From positions 4,132,152 through 4,196,151 of the forward strand of contig NW_004624843.1 in NCBI RefSeq assembly GCF_000247695.1: 64,000 bases of DNA, in the 5' to 3' direction. This stretch comes from Heterocephalus glaber. Its lineage: Eukaryota; Chordata; Mammalia; Rodentia; Bathyergidae. The stretch's first letter is position 1, and the number at the start of each line of letters is the position of its first letter. The notes below the pieces were generated by a model. It worked only from the letters and a program-made list of their open reading frames with translations. It had not been told where the DNA came from and made no database searches. Of this stretch, positions 47,947 to 60,329 are shown one piece after another. The position numbers and the translations under genes are program-made.

Positions 47947-48066
47947 TGCAGGGCATGGTGCACGCCTATAATCCCAGCACTTGGGGAAGCTGAAACAGGA
48001 GGATTGCCAAGAGTTTGAGGCCAGCTTGAACTTCATAGCGAGACCGAGACCGTCTCAAAAAAACCT
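47947..48066 (+). mobile_element. B1 SINE in LINE-1
   Basis: GCAGGGCATGGTGCACGCC ... CGAGACCGTCTCAAAAAAA. Confidence 0.93.
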
Positions 48067-48730
48067 GAATTTCAGCAGATTGACTATAACTATGGGATAA
48101 TACATCATGACCAAATGAGACTGAGGTTTATTCCCAAAATGCAAGGCTAACTCGGTCAGTATAATTCATTATATTGACAAACTGCATATCAGTAGATAAA
48201 AAGAAAAATAAAAGCACTAAGCTTCCATTTCTGATTAAACACACACACACACCCTCACACCCTCAGTTAAAATCAAAAATAGAAGGTAAGTTCCTTGACC
48301 AGAAAAAGGCCATGTATGTAATTCAGCTAGCATTGTATATATGGTGAAAAACTAAATTATTTTATTTCTAAGATCAAGGGTAAGATATCACTTTTACTGT
48401 TTCTTCTCCTGATTGGAAACAAGTAAAAATCTTTTATTTGTATGACTTGATCATTTATAAAGAAAAGCTGAGGGAGTCTACAAAAAAGGAACAAAACTAG
48501 TAAGTAGCTCACTGGTGAGTTTAGCCAAGGTCACAGCTTACAAGCTCAGTATACGAAAATCTATTGTATTTCTGTACAGTAGCAATGAACAACCTGAGAT
48601 TGAAGTTTTAAAGAACTGTTTAAAATAGCATTGAAAAATATGAACTACTTAGAGGTAAATCTGACAAAGGAAGTGGAAGATCTACAGAGTCATTGCAATT
48701 CTAGCAGGCTTAAATAGAAAAGCTGGTTCT

Positions 48731-48815
48731 TGGGGGCCGGGGATTTACCTCAGTGGTTCCGCCGCCTGCCCCGCAAGTGCAAGGACCCAAGGTTGATCCC
48801 CGCTACCAAAAATAA
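48731..48815 (+). mobile_element. ID SINE (young) in LINE-1
   Basis: Flanked by a perfect 14 bp duplication, GAAAAGCTGGTTCT, at 48717-48730 and 48816-48829. Confidence 0.96.
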
Positions 48816-50344
48816 GAAAAGCTGGTTCTGAAATTTGTATGGAAGTGCAGGGGAGCTACAATAATCAAAAGAAAATTAAAAGTAGATTAGGCAACAGTAT
48901 GATTTCAGGAAAGTGTGAAACTATATTAATCAAAACAGTGGTATCAGTAGAAAGAAAGGAAGGGGGATAGGAAGTTCAGAAATAAGCTCATGCATGTATG
49001 GAAAATAAATTTTTAACAAAGATACAAATGCAATTCTGCAGGGAATGGATAGTTGAGCAATTGATACTGAAACAATTCAATAGGCAAATGTACAAAACAA
49101 AGGAGTTGGATTCACACCTTATACCAAATATGAAAATTAACTCAAAACAGATCATATAGCTGAATATACAACCTAAAATCATAAAGTTTTAGAAGAAAAC
49201 AGGAGAAAATCTTTGTGACCTTAGTTTAGCCAAAGAGTTCTTCGATATGACACCAAAAGCACAATTCATTAAAAAAAAAAAAATACCATTTGGAGTTTAA
49301 CAAAACTAAAACTGTCTGTTGCTCAAAAGACACTGTTAAATGAATGAAAAGCCAAGCCACAGACTGGGAGAAAATCTTTTATACCATTTATCTGATAAAA
49401 GATTGCATTCTGAAAATATAAAGAACTGAAAACTTAGCAATAAGCAAACAATTTAAAAGGCAGTGGGAAAAAGAAAAAACAGTCAAAATAATAATAAGTA
49501 AAAAATGCAGAGAGATTTGAATATACACTTCACTAAAGTAGATCTACAACAGGGAATTACAAAGTAACATCATAATGTGATATCCACATGTGGATATTAG
49601 AATGGCTACCAATTGAAAATACTGACTAAAGTATTTTATTGACTAGAGTTTTATTAGATAAAATAAACTATATTAGATAAAAATAAACTATAGTTTATTC
49701 TATTGAACTAGAGCTGCTGTTGGGAATATATGATGATACAACCACTTTGGAAAACAGTTTGACAATTTCCTGGTAAGTTAAATGTAAGCCATATTGTCTA
49801 GCCACACCACTCCGAAGTGTTTACCTATGAGAAGAAGAAGTATATGTCCACATTAAGACTTGCCCATGATTGCCCAGAACAGTAAATAGCCAGTTGCATG
49901 GGTAACACAGCGGTGGCACATCCATATACCAGAATATCACTCGTTAATAACAAAGGATGAAGTACTGATACAAATAACAACATGAATGAACTTCAAAATG
50001 ATTATGTTGACTGAAAGAGCCCAGACCAAAAAGTAGAGTACATGATCTATGATTCTATTTATTTAAAACTGTAGACTGGAATTTAGTCATAATTACAAAT
50101 TACAGGTCAGTGGTTACTTTGAAATTGGCAGGGACCTGTGAGGGTAGGGTAGGTAGATCGTGGAGAGAAGGAACTGCAAGGAGTATAAGAAAACTTTTGG
50201 TGGTGAGGGATATGTTTACCCTCTTTGTAGTTTCATGGGTGTATAGATAAGTCCAAACTCAGCAAAATATACACTTTAAATATGGGTATCGTTATGTGTC
50301 AAATTTAACTCAAAAGAATATTAAGAAAAGATTGTCTGTGTACA

Positions 50345-52235
50345 CTGGTACCTATGGGGCTTACACATCATGTGTCTGTGCCTTGAGAATACAAAAGACA
50401 AACATCCAGGAAAGCTGTTGAAAAGCTAGGTTACATTAATAGAAATATACTTTTTAAATCCTGCTTCATGTGGGCAAGTCCTCACTTAACAATGTAGAGA
50501 AGCTGGGGTGTGTTGGGAGAGGTGTAGTCAGGCTGGCATGGAAATTGAAAACTCTGCCCTGAGGAGTAGTTGAATGAACTGGAGATGAAAGGTGTACTTG
50601 AGGAAGAAAAAGGTTTGAGCAGAGCTATTTTGAAGGATGGAGAGAATCACTATAGCTCCCAATAAAATGTTTTTAGGTGACCATCCCCTTTACAACAAGG
50701 GTTAGACCTATTTCAGACAGTAGTGGAAGATAAAATTCAGACCCCTCAGTGCAGCAGGGAGTCCAGTTTGGTCCTGATACTCAGAAAAATAATAGGAAGT
50801 TGGCCTCCTCAGACGTCTGCCTCTCTAGAGATGTACAGGCACAAGCTGGTGACCACTTGATTAGGATCCAGCCTTGTGTTGTTGGCACATCCTTACTTCA
50901 CTATAGTACCATACTTTACAAGGTGCTTTATGGAGAAGCCTGCATCCTTTTTGAAGTTCAGTGGTTTCTTATTATTATTCTCATTTCTCATGGTCCAGAT
51001 GAAGAAAACTCATTTCCTAGGTAACCCATTAAGAGTCTGAGATGGACTTCACACCTAGCAGTCCCAAACCCATGTTAAATTATACCTTCTAATACTTTAT
51101 TCATTATAGCCATGGGCAATTTTCCATTCATATCTTGTGATTATTTAGACGAAATGAGGAGTATAACATTTAAGTGTTTATTCCTTTATTTAATGCACTA
51201 GTATTTTTGCTTGTTTTATATGGTACACAGTTGCCATAAAAGAATTGTGTATAATACAAATAGATTAGTCCCTTTGGAACTCTGCCACAGCTTTTTTAAA
51301 GAAATCTGTACAAAACTGATTTCCTTACACCTTTTAAAATGGTTAATCTTACCATCCCACTTTTTAGGTAACTAGCAGACAGGTGGGGCGGGACTTAATT
51401 CTCTCACTACTGACAACCTCACAGATGTGGTGTTTACACTTTGTGCCCACTGCATGCTATATAAAGAAGGTATGGCTGCCTTGCTCAGCTTATATTTGGT
51501 TCCCTCCTTGCCATGAATGCATGTGTTCACTGAGTTGAATAACTCTATTCACTCATTCTGTGAGAGGAATCAGTTTGCTGGCATAAATAAGGAGGGAAGG
51601 GTGTAGCCTTTTCATAGCATGGACATTTAACAGTGACTCATGGTTACTAAACTTGTTTAGAGTAATCTTTGACACCAGAAGGTTATTAATAGATTTTTCT
51701 TAGTCCATGATCTTTCAGTTTAGAATACGCTGTGGTTTTCTTTAGTAAAGAGGAACGGGAAGGCTGAAATTTTTTAATGCATTTGGCACAGGAATTAATG
51801 TGATAATAGACTTTTCTCATCATCAAATATTTGGCACCAACAGTGTTTGTCAGTTTACTTTTAGATTGCATTTTCACATCTTTGCCTTCACATACTAAGT
51901 ATAATAGTTTTATTCAATGAAGTGATTTAATCCCTTTTTGCAATTGAATTTATATTTAAGGCAGTAAATATAGGCTGGTATATATTAGGAGAGTCTCATT
52001 TTAAAATGATTTTTTTGTAACGAGTAGGTGTAAGGACACACCACACACACACACCAGAAAAAGAAAAATGTTAGACAAAACCAGCAACAAGTTTAGTGTG
52101 TGACTTTGTAGGGGTGGAGATGACTGAGAGTGTTTATCAGTGGAAGGTAACTATAGAGATATAAATCGTGGTAGATAGGGTACATATACCCTAAAGATAT
52201 AGTGAGGAAGCTAAAGAAGTTTTTGTTATCATTTT
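50345..52235. other. Intronic sequence; weak MIR trace
   Basis: A faint sense MIR pattern lies around 50900-51080. A CA-rich tract lies near 52040-52056. Nothing else recognised. Confidence 0.45.
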
Positions 52236-52239
52236 ACTT

Positions 52240-53040
52240 TGCTTTAAATGTTTTTAAATTATTAATTCACAAGTTACAAAAATAGATCTCATGTTCCCCT
52301 CCTTCACTTTCCCCCAGTGGCTACATCACACATAATTATGCACAGTATCAAAACAAGGAAGTTGGCATTGTTACAGTCCATAAGCCTTATTGCAGCTTTA
52401 CAGTTTGTGTGGGTGTAAACATATTCTATGCAGTTTTAGCACATCTGCAACTATGTGATTATTTTGTAACCACCACTGTATTCATGATGTGGATCTGTTT
52501 TATCACTACAGCCTTTTCTCCTTACCCTGAGGAGTCACACCTATCTTTCTCCAACCCCTAATTACTACCATTGACCAGTAATCTGTTTTGCAAATCTGTA
52601 GATTTTGTTGTTTCAAAAGTGTTATGTAAATAGAGTTGTACAATAGATGATCTTTTGAGATTGTTCTTTTTTTCCATGCATCATTCCTGCATTATTCTGC
52701 ATTGCATTATTCCTGTGAGATCTGCGTTAGTAGTTGCATCAGTTCCTTGCTTTTGATTGCTGAGTAGTATTCCATTCTGTGGATCTACCACACTGTTTAA
52801 CCGTTGACCCTTTGAAGGACATCTAGGTTGTTTGTATTTTCTGTTTTGGCTATTAGAAACAAAGCTTCTATCCACATTTCTGTATGAGTTCTTGTGTGAA
52901 CATAGGTTTTCGTTCCTCTGAGCTAAAAAGAGTACAAATTCTAGGTCTTGTGGTAAACACATTTAATATTTATAACAAATTGCTAGGCCTTCTTCCAGTG
53001 CTGTTAAGCCATTTTACATTCTCCTGAGCAAGATGTCAAA
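52240..53040 (-). mobile_element. Old LINE-1 3' end, antisense
   Basis: Reverse-complement L1M 3' pattern: TTGTTTCAAAAGTGTTATG, GATTGCTGAGTAGTATTCC, GAACATAGGTTTTCGTTCC, ATTGCTAGGCC. Confidence 0.75.
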
Positions 53041-53506
53041 GGCAGAGATGGGTGAGATTGAATGTGTGTTTGGGAAGGTAAATATAAATGCAGAAAATGA
53101 ACATGGTTAAGGAATTCTGGAAACTAAAATTAGGGGTGAGGAGAAGTAAGTTATGAAACTAGATTTCTGAGAGAGAATTTAATGGTTATCTACACTCTGC
53201 AGCAGGTGCACATACCCTTTGCCCATCTTCTACTCGCCAGATATTTCCAAAGCCCAGGTCAACAGACTACTTCCCAAGTTGCCCACTACCTCATTTTCCA
53301 AATCAAGCTGCCTTGCCACCTAGCCAGGCCTGACATCTACATGTGGTCTATGGCTGTTGTCCTGGTGCTGCAGCTGAGTTGAGTAATTGTGATAGAACTG
53401 TGTGACCTGCAGTTCACCACTCACTTAATATGGAGAAGCTGAATACACACTTGCAATGCGATGGATTATAGCAGGGATTCTTACTTTGTTTAGAAACTGG
53501 GTCATA

Positions 53507-53598
53507 GGGCCAGGGATTTAGTTCAGTGGTTCTGGTGCCTGCCTCACAAGTGCAAGGTCCTGAGTTCAATCCTCGGTACCAAAAAAAAAAGAAAGAAA
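53507..53598 (+). mobile_element. ID SINE
   Basis: AGGGCCAGGGATTTAGTTCA ... GGTACC-A10. The AGAAACTGGG flank is weakly repeated after the tail. Confidence 0.92.
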
Positions 53599-53764
53599 AG
53601 AAATTGGGGCACAAGGAAAGGGGAACTTGTGTTACATATGTGTTTTGCATTTAAATTTGGTGTTCCACCAGTGGGCAGAAGGTCTCATGAGAAGTGAATC
53701 TGCCGTGGCTTCAGGTGCCCTTTTTACTTCATCTGCTTTTCAAGTTTTACTCTATCCTGTCTTA

Positions 53765-54200
53765 ACTGCTTTTTGTCTCACTTTTCTCTGCTGAGACAAA
53801 ATACCCAACAGCCAAAAAGGGCAAAAGGTTTATTGTAGCTTACAGTCTGTATGGGTTTCAGTACATAGTCAGCTGGCTGTAGGGCAGGGTGGCATGGTAG
53901 AAGGGCATCACAGAGGAGAAACAGTTCATGGTGGGCAGAAGACAGCAAAGCAAAGAAGTATCAAGCGACCACAGCAGCCCCCTTCTGTCCCTTACATTCT
54001 ATCCAGGCTACATGCCCTTAGAATGGATAGCACTCTCCTGTTATCCACACCCAGAACTGTGCCAAACCAACCAGTCGGCTAATTTAGTAATCACACAGCC
54101 TTGATCCCAGGTCACACATTCTAGACTCAGCCACCTCTGAAAAGCCCCGCCTATGAGTGCGTGAGCCTTTAAGGGACTATCTAGAGTAACTCATATATTG
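53765..54200 (-). mobile_element. MaLR-type solo LTR, antisense
   Basis: TTTCTCTGCTGAGACAAAATACC, GGTTTATTGTAGCTTACAG, GGTAGAAGGGCATCACAGAGG, GCCACCTCTGAAAAGCCCCGC. No internal retroviral sequence is attached. Confidence 0.75.
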
Positions 54201-54297
54201 GGATGCAACATAAAAATTTTTTTTAAATGGCAGTGGACAAGAGTACAGGGTAGGATATCAGTGGGCCCCAAAAGTTGAAACTGTGCTGATTGAGATG

Positions 54298-54502
54298 ACC
54301 TTTTTTTCCAATGATACTGGGGATCAAATCAAGGGTCTTGTGTATGCTTGGCAGATGTTCTACCACTGAACTGTATCCCCAGCCCTCTTTATTTTGAGAC
54401 AAGGTCTAGCTAAGTTTCACAGACTGGGCTCCAATTTATAGTCCTCCTGCCTCAGCCTCCTGAATAGCTGAGGTTGCAGGAAGATGCCACCACGCCTAGC
54501 TT
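54298..54502 (-). mobile_element. B1-ID composite SINE (B4-like)
   Basis: ATACTGGGGATCAAATCAAG ... ATCCCCAGCCC, then TTTTGAGACAAGGTCTAGC ... GCCACCACGCCTAGC. Confidence 0.9.
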
Positions 54503-54504
54503 GA

Positions 54505-55425
54505 AAGACTTCTGATGTCTCTGTCAATGCTTAAGATGCTACTATTCCTCATGCAGCATCACTTCACACTGAACATGTTTGACTTGAACATTTTCTCTTC
54601 CCCACATTTGGGCTCTTTTGCTGCTGACTTCTTTGAGAAATGCTGCCTTTGTATCTTGGGCAACAAAACTTTGGAAGCTTCAGATTCTTTCGTCTTGCTC
54701 CAGCATCTGTTTGCCAAAGTCCTAGTCACTACAAATCATTAAGAGCAGAGCAAGGCAAATTTATTTTTCCCTCTTTCTCTTTTCATCAGCACTTTGCATG
54801 TAGCATGTAAGAGAGATGTTTCCTTTAAGCTAGGAGTTTTAATTTATTTCTGTATTTATATTATCTGTCTATACAAAGTAATGTGTTTTGAGACACGTTC
54901 ATTCAAAAACTTCAGAAAATACCAAAAAGTGTAAAGGCAAAAACTGATGCTATCTTTAATTTACTACCACACAAGGTGACCACCAATAGCTTGAGGAGGA
55001 AGCCTTACAGATTCCTATTCTCATACTCTGTCACTTCCTCTGGGGCACATAAAAGCAGGTGAGTTGTGCTCCTCTGTAACCTGGCGGGGTTTTTAATCTT
55101 AATGTTAGCATCTTTTGTGTCATTGTAGACCGCAGTTGTTTTTGAAGTTTGCCATGTTCTTCCAGTTTTATGGGTACATTGTGATTTAACTGGTTTAAAA
55201 GGATAACTTACCTTACTAATTCTTTGCTATTGTATATAACATAGTTTATCTTTGTATTTGCCTAGTAACTTTTTTAAAAACTGCAGTCAAGGGGGAAGGC
55301 AGGCCCAGTCTTGTATCCTAGCAAATACAACTCTGTCATTTCAGGCACCTTGTTGCCCTTCCTCTCCTGAGGGAAGGTGAGTTTGGGTCTGCTGAGTAGT
55401 TGGGTCTGAAAGAGGGGTGTGTCTG
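54505..55425. other. Intronic sequence without recognised feature
   Basis: Nothing recognised. Confidence 0.5.
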
Positions 55426-55429
55426 GAGG

Positions 55430-55460
55430 TACTGGTCCCCGGCACCAAAAAAAAAAAAAT
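55430..55460 (+). mobile_element. ID SINE, only the 3' end
   Basis: Only TACTGGTCCCCGGCACC-A13 remains, a severely 5'-truncated copy. Confidence 0.6.
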
Positions 55461-55636
55461 AATGCCCTTACTTCACTACTTTGTATCTGACTGGTTGCCT
55501 CTGTGGTGAAATCAGCAAGGGGATGGACATGTTGGATTATTAAGGCAAAAGATTTAATATAAAACCTTCTGAGTTTTTGGCATTCTTGAAATAGGCCAGT
55601 TGTACCAGTGTTTGGCTTGCTAATTTTCTTGCCTTG

Positions 55637-55760
55637 CCTTTTTTTTTTTGGCACGAGGTCTTGCTATGTTGCCCAGGCTGGTGTTGAACTCAAGGGCCCA
55701 AGCAATTCTGCTGTCTCCACTTTCCAGGTAGCTGGGACTACAGGTGTGCACCACATTTTT
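55637..55760 (-). mobile_element. B1 SINE
   Basis: GGTCTTGCTATGTTGCCCAG ... GTAGCTGGGACTACAGGTG. Confidence 0.9.
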
Positions 55761-55795
55761 TAAGTTTTCATTAGTACATGTTTGTATTTTTAAAA

Positions 55796-55938
55796 TTTTT
55801 TTCAGTACTGGTGATTTAACCCAGGAAGCTCCTTCCCAGCGATATTGCTAAGTTTCCCAGGCTGGGCTCAAACTTGTGATCCTTCTGCCTCCCAGAGTGC
55901 TAGGATTACAGCTGTGCACTACCATGCCACTTTATTTT
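55796..55938 (-). mobile_element. B1-ID composite SINE, internally deleted
   Basis: CAGTACTGGTGATTTAACCC joins directly to GCTAAGTTTCCCAGGCTGGG. Most of the ID half is lost. Confidence 0.8.
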
Positions 55939-56072
55939 TTAATAGGAAAGCAGGCAGTGAAGAGTCTCATGGCTTAGTACTACTTGGACAGGTTATGGTG
56001 AACGTTACTCTGAGGAAGAACTTGAAGTAGTCATCCATCTCCTCACCTGGGTGAGAAAGAAGTTTGGCTCTA

Positions 56073-56159
56073 AGGGCTGGGAATTTAGCTCAGTGGTTCC
56101 GCCGCCTGCCTCGAAAGTGCAAGGTCCCGAGTTCCATCCCCAGTACCAAAAAAAAAAGT
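56073..56159 (+). mobile_element. ID SINE
   Basis: AAGGGCTGGGAATTTAGCTC ... A10. AAGTTTGGCTCT (56061-56072) is weakly repeated at 56160-56170. Confidence 0.92.
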
Positions 56160-56174
56160 AGTTTAGTTCTGGTA

Positions 56175-57420
56175 CTCTTGTTAGTGAAGTGAGCATTAGA
56201 TGGTGAATGTTTATATACTGGCTAATGCTTAAGTTGATCCTATAACTTAAATATTTTAATTTACAAATGTTTCCCTAAAGATAAGTGAAAATGAAGTTAC
56301 TGTCATTTGGTTGACTGTGGAAACCAGGGAGTCTTCCTAATTTAGAGCTGACATGCCTGGCCCCCAAGGGACTTAGGACTGCACTTCTCAACTCAGAGTC
56401 TTGATTGTGAGATTCTGCCAAGCCCAGGCTCTGTCCTTTGTGGTGCTGCTTGGCTAGGATGTCTCCAGACCCCACTACCTGTTACTGCTTTGTAGAGCCA
56501 CAGGAAGCAAATCGTTGCTCAAGAGACTTAGTGACTGAGGAACTTAAAAGTTCTGACCCTCTCACCTAGAGAAGTCAGCAGTGAGGGACAAGCCGCATCA
56601 TTCCCTAGTCCCGTGAGCTGGCTTTTCCTTGGGGGCTGTCCTCTCACGTGTTTCTTCTCGACCATGTTGTCATAAAACAGTTGGCTGCTGTTAACGAAGC
56701 AATCCACCCGTGAAACCTAATAGCAAGCTCCCTGCTGCGTACGGCAGTAGCATTTGTGTCTGGGAACACCATGTCCAGCTGACAGACACTTGCAGAGAGT
56801 TCAGTTAACAAACGAGGTTGCTCATGTTTAAGTCGTTGTCTTAGACATTAACGCAAAAGTGGTGTGTTATGAAGAGTGTAAGTACACCCTTTCCAGTGCT
56901 CTTGACTGTGTTAGGAAGTGAGAGGTCTGTGTGAGAAATTAGACCACCACAAGGCCAGCAACTGAAGGAAGGTCCCAGCTGCGTTAGGCATCAGAGGACA
57001 GAGCCCTGGGAGAGAGATGTGTCAGGGTAAGAGTGGAATGAGGGCTGTGGACCTTGAGACTTTCAGCTGGATCAGAGCAGGATGTCCAGGGCAAGAACAT
57101 GAAAGTAGTTGACAGGCAAAAGAATTAAAAATTTTATTTAGAATTTTGGGTCTTAAGAAACGGAAAAAAATCTCAGATGTCATCTGCCCCAGCCTCCCTA
57201 GTTATCAGATGATCCAGTAAGACCAGCAGGTGTCCATGAGGCCACGCAACTGGAAAAATTGCGTAGGAAACTTCAGTAAAGGTCATTCCCTTGTCTAGGG
57301 CCCTCTCCTCCAGCACACAGCACAGAGCCTTATTTGTAAAGAAAAGGCAAAGTAAAAGGATTGATGAACCTACCAGACTTACAAAATGGTTACCCAAAGA
57401 GTATCTTTCACCCAGCTTCG
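56175..57420. other. Intronic sequence without recognised feature
   Basis: About 1.2 kb with no recognised repeat, one of the longest clean stretches in this intron. No exon signal. Confidence 0.5.
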
Positions 57421-57429
57421 CCAAATGTT

Positions 57430-57990
57430 AGCATCTTAAACACAACCACAGTACAGTGATCAAAATCAGGAAAGTAACGTACAGTACTATTGACTTATAC
57501 ACACATTTTCCAGATATTATCAGTTGTCCTACTAATGACCTTTTTCTATACCACCATCCATTTGAGGATCACACATTGCATTTAGTTGTATCTCCTTGCT
57601 CTCCTTCAATCTGAAACAGTTCCTCAATCTTTAACTTTTGTGACTCAGGCACTTAAAATTTTTATAGAATATTCCTTGATTTGGGGTGTGGCTGTGTTTC
57701 TTCCAGATACACTATAGGTTATGCCTTGTTTGCTTTGTTTTGGCTTTTTGAGCCAGGGTCTTCTATGTAGTCCTGGCTGGCCTTGAACTCTCAATCTTCC
57801 TGCCTTGACCTCCTCAGGTTAAGCATTTTGGGTAAAACCACAACAGAATTGATGTTGTACCCCTGTCAGAAGACACTTGATATCAGTGAACTCATTATTT
57901 GTGATGTTTGCTTGGCTTGCTTGGTTAAGGTGGTACCTCCTCTATAATAATTACTGCTTTTATATTTTAATAAGTATTTTGGGGGGCTGA
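57430..57990 (-). mobile_element. Old LINE-1 (L1M-type) 3' UTR, antisense, split by B1
   Basis: CAAAATCAGGAAAGTAACG, GATCACACATTGCATTTAGTTG, CAGTTCCTCAATCTT, then TTGGTTAAGGTGGTACCTCC after the B1. Confidence 0.8.
57722..57828 (-). mobile_element. B1 SINE fragment
   Basis: GGGTCTTCTATGTAGTCCTG ... CCTTGAACTCTCAATCTTCC. The 5' third is missing. Confidence 0.85.
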
Positions 57991-57999
57991 GAATCTTTT

Positions 58000-58860
58000 C
58001 TAAAAGTTTCTAAGTGTGCTGCCAGAGTTGAGCTGGAGGATGACAGAAATACCATCAAAATGGAATAAGGAAATTGAGAATGTTTCAGTTAGAGAAAGAA
58101 TGAAGGTAGATATTCAGATATGGAGTAGAGAGACTCAAAGCTTCTCTGGAGAGCACTGGAACCATTTTGAAATATGTGCTGCTGGGAATTGCTTGGAAAT
58201 CATTCCAGGTGAAAGGAATGTTTCTGAGCTATATTAAAGGCAGTTGGATAGTATGAATTACTAGTGAACCAAGTATTCCATCACTTTTTCTACAGAACTT
58301 TGGGAGCTGGAGTAGAGAGGTGTTTAGCAAAGTACATCCAAGACTGTGTGAAGGAGCAAGAGACTCTGAACTTCTAGCACGGGCAGCACTGAACATGAGG
58401 TTTTAGCAGGACAGATAATGTAGCTGTGAAGGGGCCAGTGGAGTAGGTGACACGATAACTTCAGCAGTTCTAAAGGATCTGTAATGTGAATAGCTTACTC
58501 AGGAGGTATGAGGTGACGCAAGGGGAGGTACAGATAAGGAGGATGTGGTCAGGGACCAGGAACATACTGACATGATGCAGATAGGCCAGAGATGGGGCCT
58601 GGGTGTAGTCGCTAACAGAACTCTGCGGAAAGAATAAGTCAGATCTCAACAAGAACGGCCAAGCTTGTTCTCTGTGTGATATCATAAATCAGGAAATGCT
58701 TGCTGAGTTTCTTTTTCTTGTGAAATACATCTTAAATTTTTCTGATCTCTTTTAGTAATATTTGAACATGTTTATTTATTTTTTGTTCAGTCATCTGGTA
58801 GTTGTTCATGTAATGAGGAATAGAAACCACACAAATCATTGAAATACACATATAATTAAA
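58000..58860 (-). other. Intronic sequence, probably old L2-like remnant
   Basis: The 58210-58640 text recalls antisense L2-like copies (GAGGTATGAGGTGACGC, AGGCCAGAGATGGGGCC). The assignment is weak. Confidence 0.35.
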
Positions 58861-58865
58861 AGTGA

Positions 58866-58947
58866 TAGGGGCCAGGGATTTGGCCTGCCCCAGAACCTCA
58901 AGGTCCTCAGTTTGATCCCCGGTCCTGCCAAAAAAAGAAAAAAAAGA
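58866..58947 (+). mobile_element. ID SINE, internally deleted
   Basis: GGGGCCAGGGATTTGGCCTG: the A box is joined directly to the CCTGCC region, skipping about 15 bp. Confidence 0.88.
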
Positions 58948-58949
58948 TA

Positions 58950-59890
58950 AATTGAAATATGAACAAATCTCTGAATTATCAGGACTACTGATAAATAATA
59001 AATAGGGTTAAATAATGTTAATTTTTCTTTCATGTCATGCTGCTGATTTTCTTATGTAGATGATAACTATCGGTGGAAATGGCCCAGTTTTGAAGTCTTG
59101 TTCTCCCTACTCATTACCTGCTTCAGAATACAGTAGTTGAGCACTTTCTGTTTAATCATTCTAGTGTTTAGCTTTATATTTGGCATTGTCAATGGTGCTA
59201 TTTTTCAAGGTAGTTAGTAGACCTATCTACATATGTTAAACCTGTGTACTTGATTATTTGTTAGAGATAAATATTTTCAAATTGGAGGGATATCTTTGTA
59301 GGAAGGATGAAGAAGAAATAGAATAAGATAAACCAATTAGTACCAACATAGTGAACATTTTAGTGTACACTTACATTTGAACTTAACCAGTTGTCCATAC
59401 AGAATTATGTGCAATGTGCGTGTACAGTGGCTCAGGATTTCCAAGATACCAAGTATTTCCTCCAGTGCTGAAAGAGACTGCTCTTTCTTCATTTGAGTAT
59501 CAGGTGCAAGGTTGGCTTTCATTCAGCTCAGGTTGTGGAGATGTCCACGCTTGGGGCCATGCATCCACACTGAGACCCAGCATAGGTGCTTGGTCGTTAA
59601 ATGACCAGAATTATTGAATTCATCAGCCAGACTCTTTCCTCACTCAGCACTGTAATTCTTTGTCGAATAGACATTAGCTGCAACTTATTCATTTGCCCCT
59701 TCTTTGAACTGCACTTATTTTTTCATATTTCAGGTAATTTGGGTTTTTCGCCTGTTCTTAGAGGCAAGTTTGTTCAACAGTACTAGACAGAGCTTTTGTT
59801 CCTAATTCTAATATCTTTTCCTCTTCAAGAGTTAAAATGTTAGTGCAATTGTGATCTGTCTTGCTTTGTTTGATCTTGCCTGGAGAAGAT
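58950..59890. other. Intronic sequence without recognised feature
   Basis: Nothing recognised. Confidence 0.5.
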
Positions 59891-59904
59891 AGAGTTGGAA
59901 GTCC

Positions 59905-59987
59905 AGAGCTGGGGATTTAACTCAGTGCCATTGCACCTGCCTGGCAAGAACAAGGTCTTGAGTTTGATTCCTGGTACCAAAAAAAAA
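59905..59987 (+). mobile_element. ID SINE
   Basis: AGAGCTGGGGATTTAACTCA. AGAGTTGGAAGTCC (59891-59904) repeats at 59988-60001 with two changes. Confidence 0.92.
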
Positions 59988-60329
59988 AGAGTTAGAAATC
60001 CCCCCGAGTTGGGTGTATTTCTTTCCTGTGTGTGACGTTCCTAGGAGTTATCCAGGTAGACTGTGCCCTGTTTTTTTTTTTAGCTAGAATTGAGTATTTT
60101 GCACAGTCTCTGCTTGATTGTAGTAATGTCTTTCTATCCTGCTAAGAACTGTTCTCTTAGCTTTCTTGGTGAGATGTAACAGGTTGTCCTTCCTTCAGGT
60201 CCTTGTATCTTCACTACATTCTGAGGAATCCCTTGACTTTATGGCATAATAGCGGCACCTTTCCCCTTATCCTGTTTTAATCAGGATTTTACATTCCTGT
60301 GATCATTTATACTGATGTTCAGCCACTCA

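Larger units (their letters stand above)
45372..50340 (+). mobile_element. Old LINE-1 (L1M-type), about 5 kb, shredded by SINEs
   Basis: Successive pieces follow L1 ORF2 order: TTTCAGAGGAAAGAATATTACC (45.76 kb), TCAACCAACTTGACCTGATT (46.24 kb), CTTCCACTTTAAGAAATTAG (46.86 kb), GGATGAAATAATAGAATTACTG (47.49 kb), ATCATGACCAAATGAGACTG (48.10 kb), CAAAGAGTTCTTCGATATGAC (49.23 kb) and the 3' UTR to about 50.33 kb. There are many stops. At least eight SINEs (listed separately) interrupt it. Confidence 0.85.

Noticed and set aside
51360..51480. GC-box (GGGGCGGG) followed by TATATAAA, promoter-like
   Set aside because: Isolated motifs about 80 bp apart, no CpG island, no downstream exon; judged chance.
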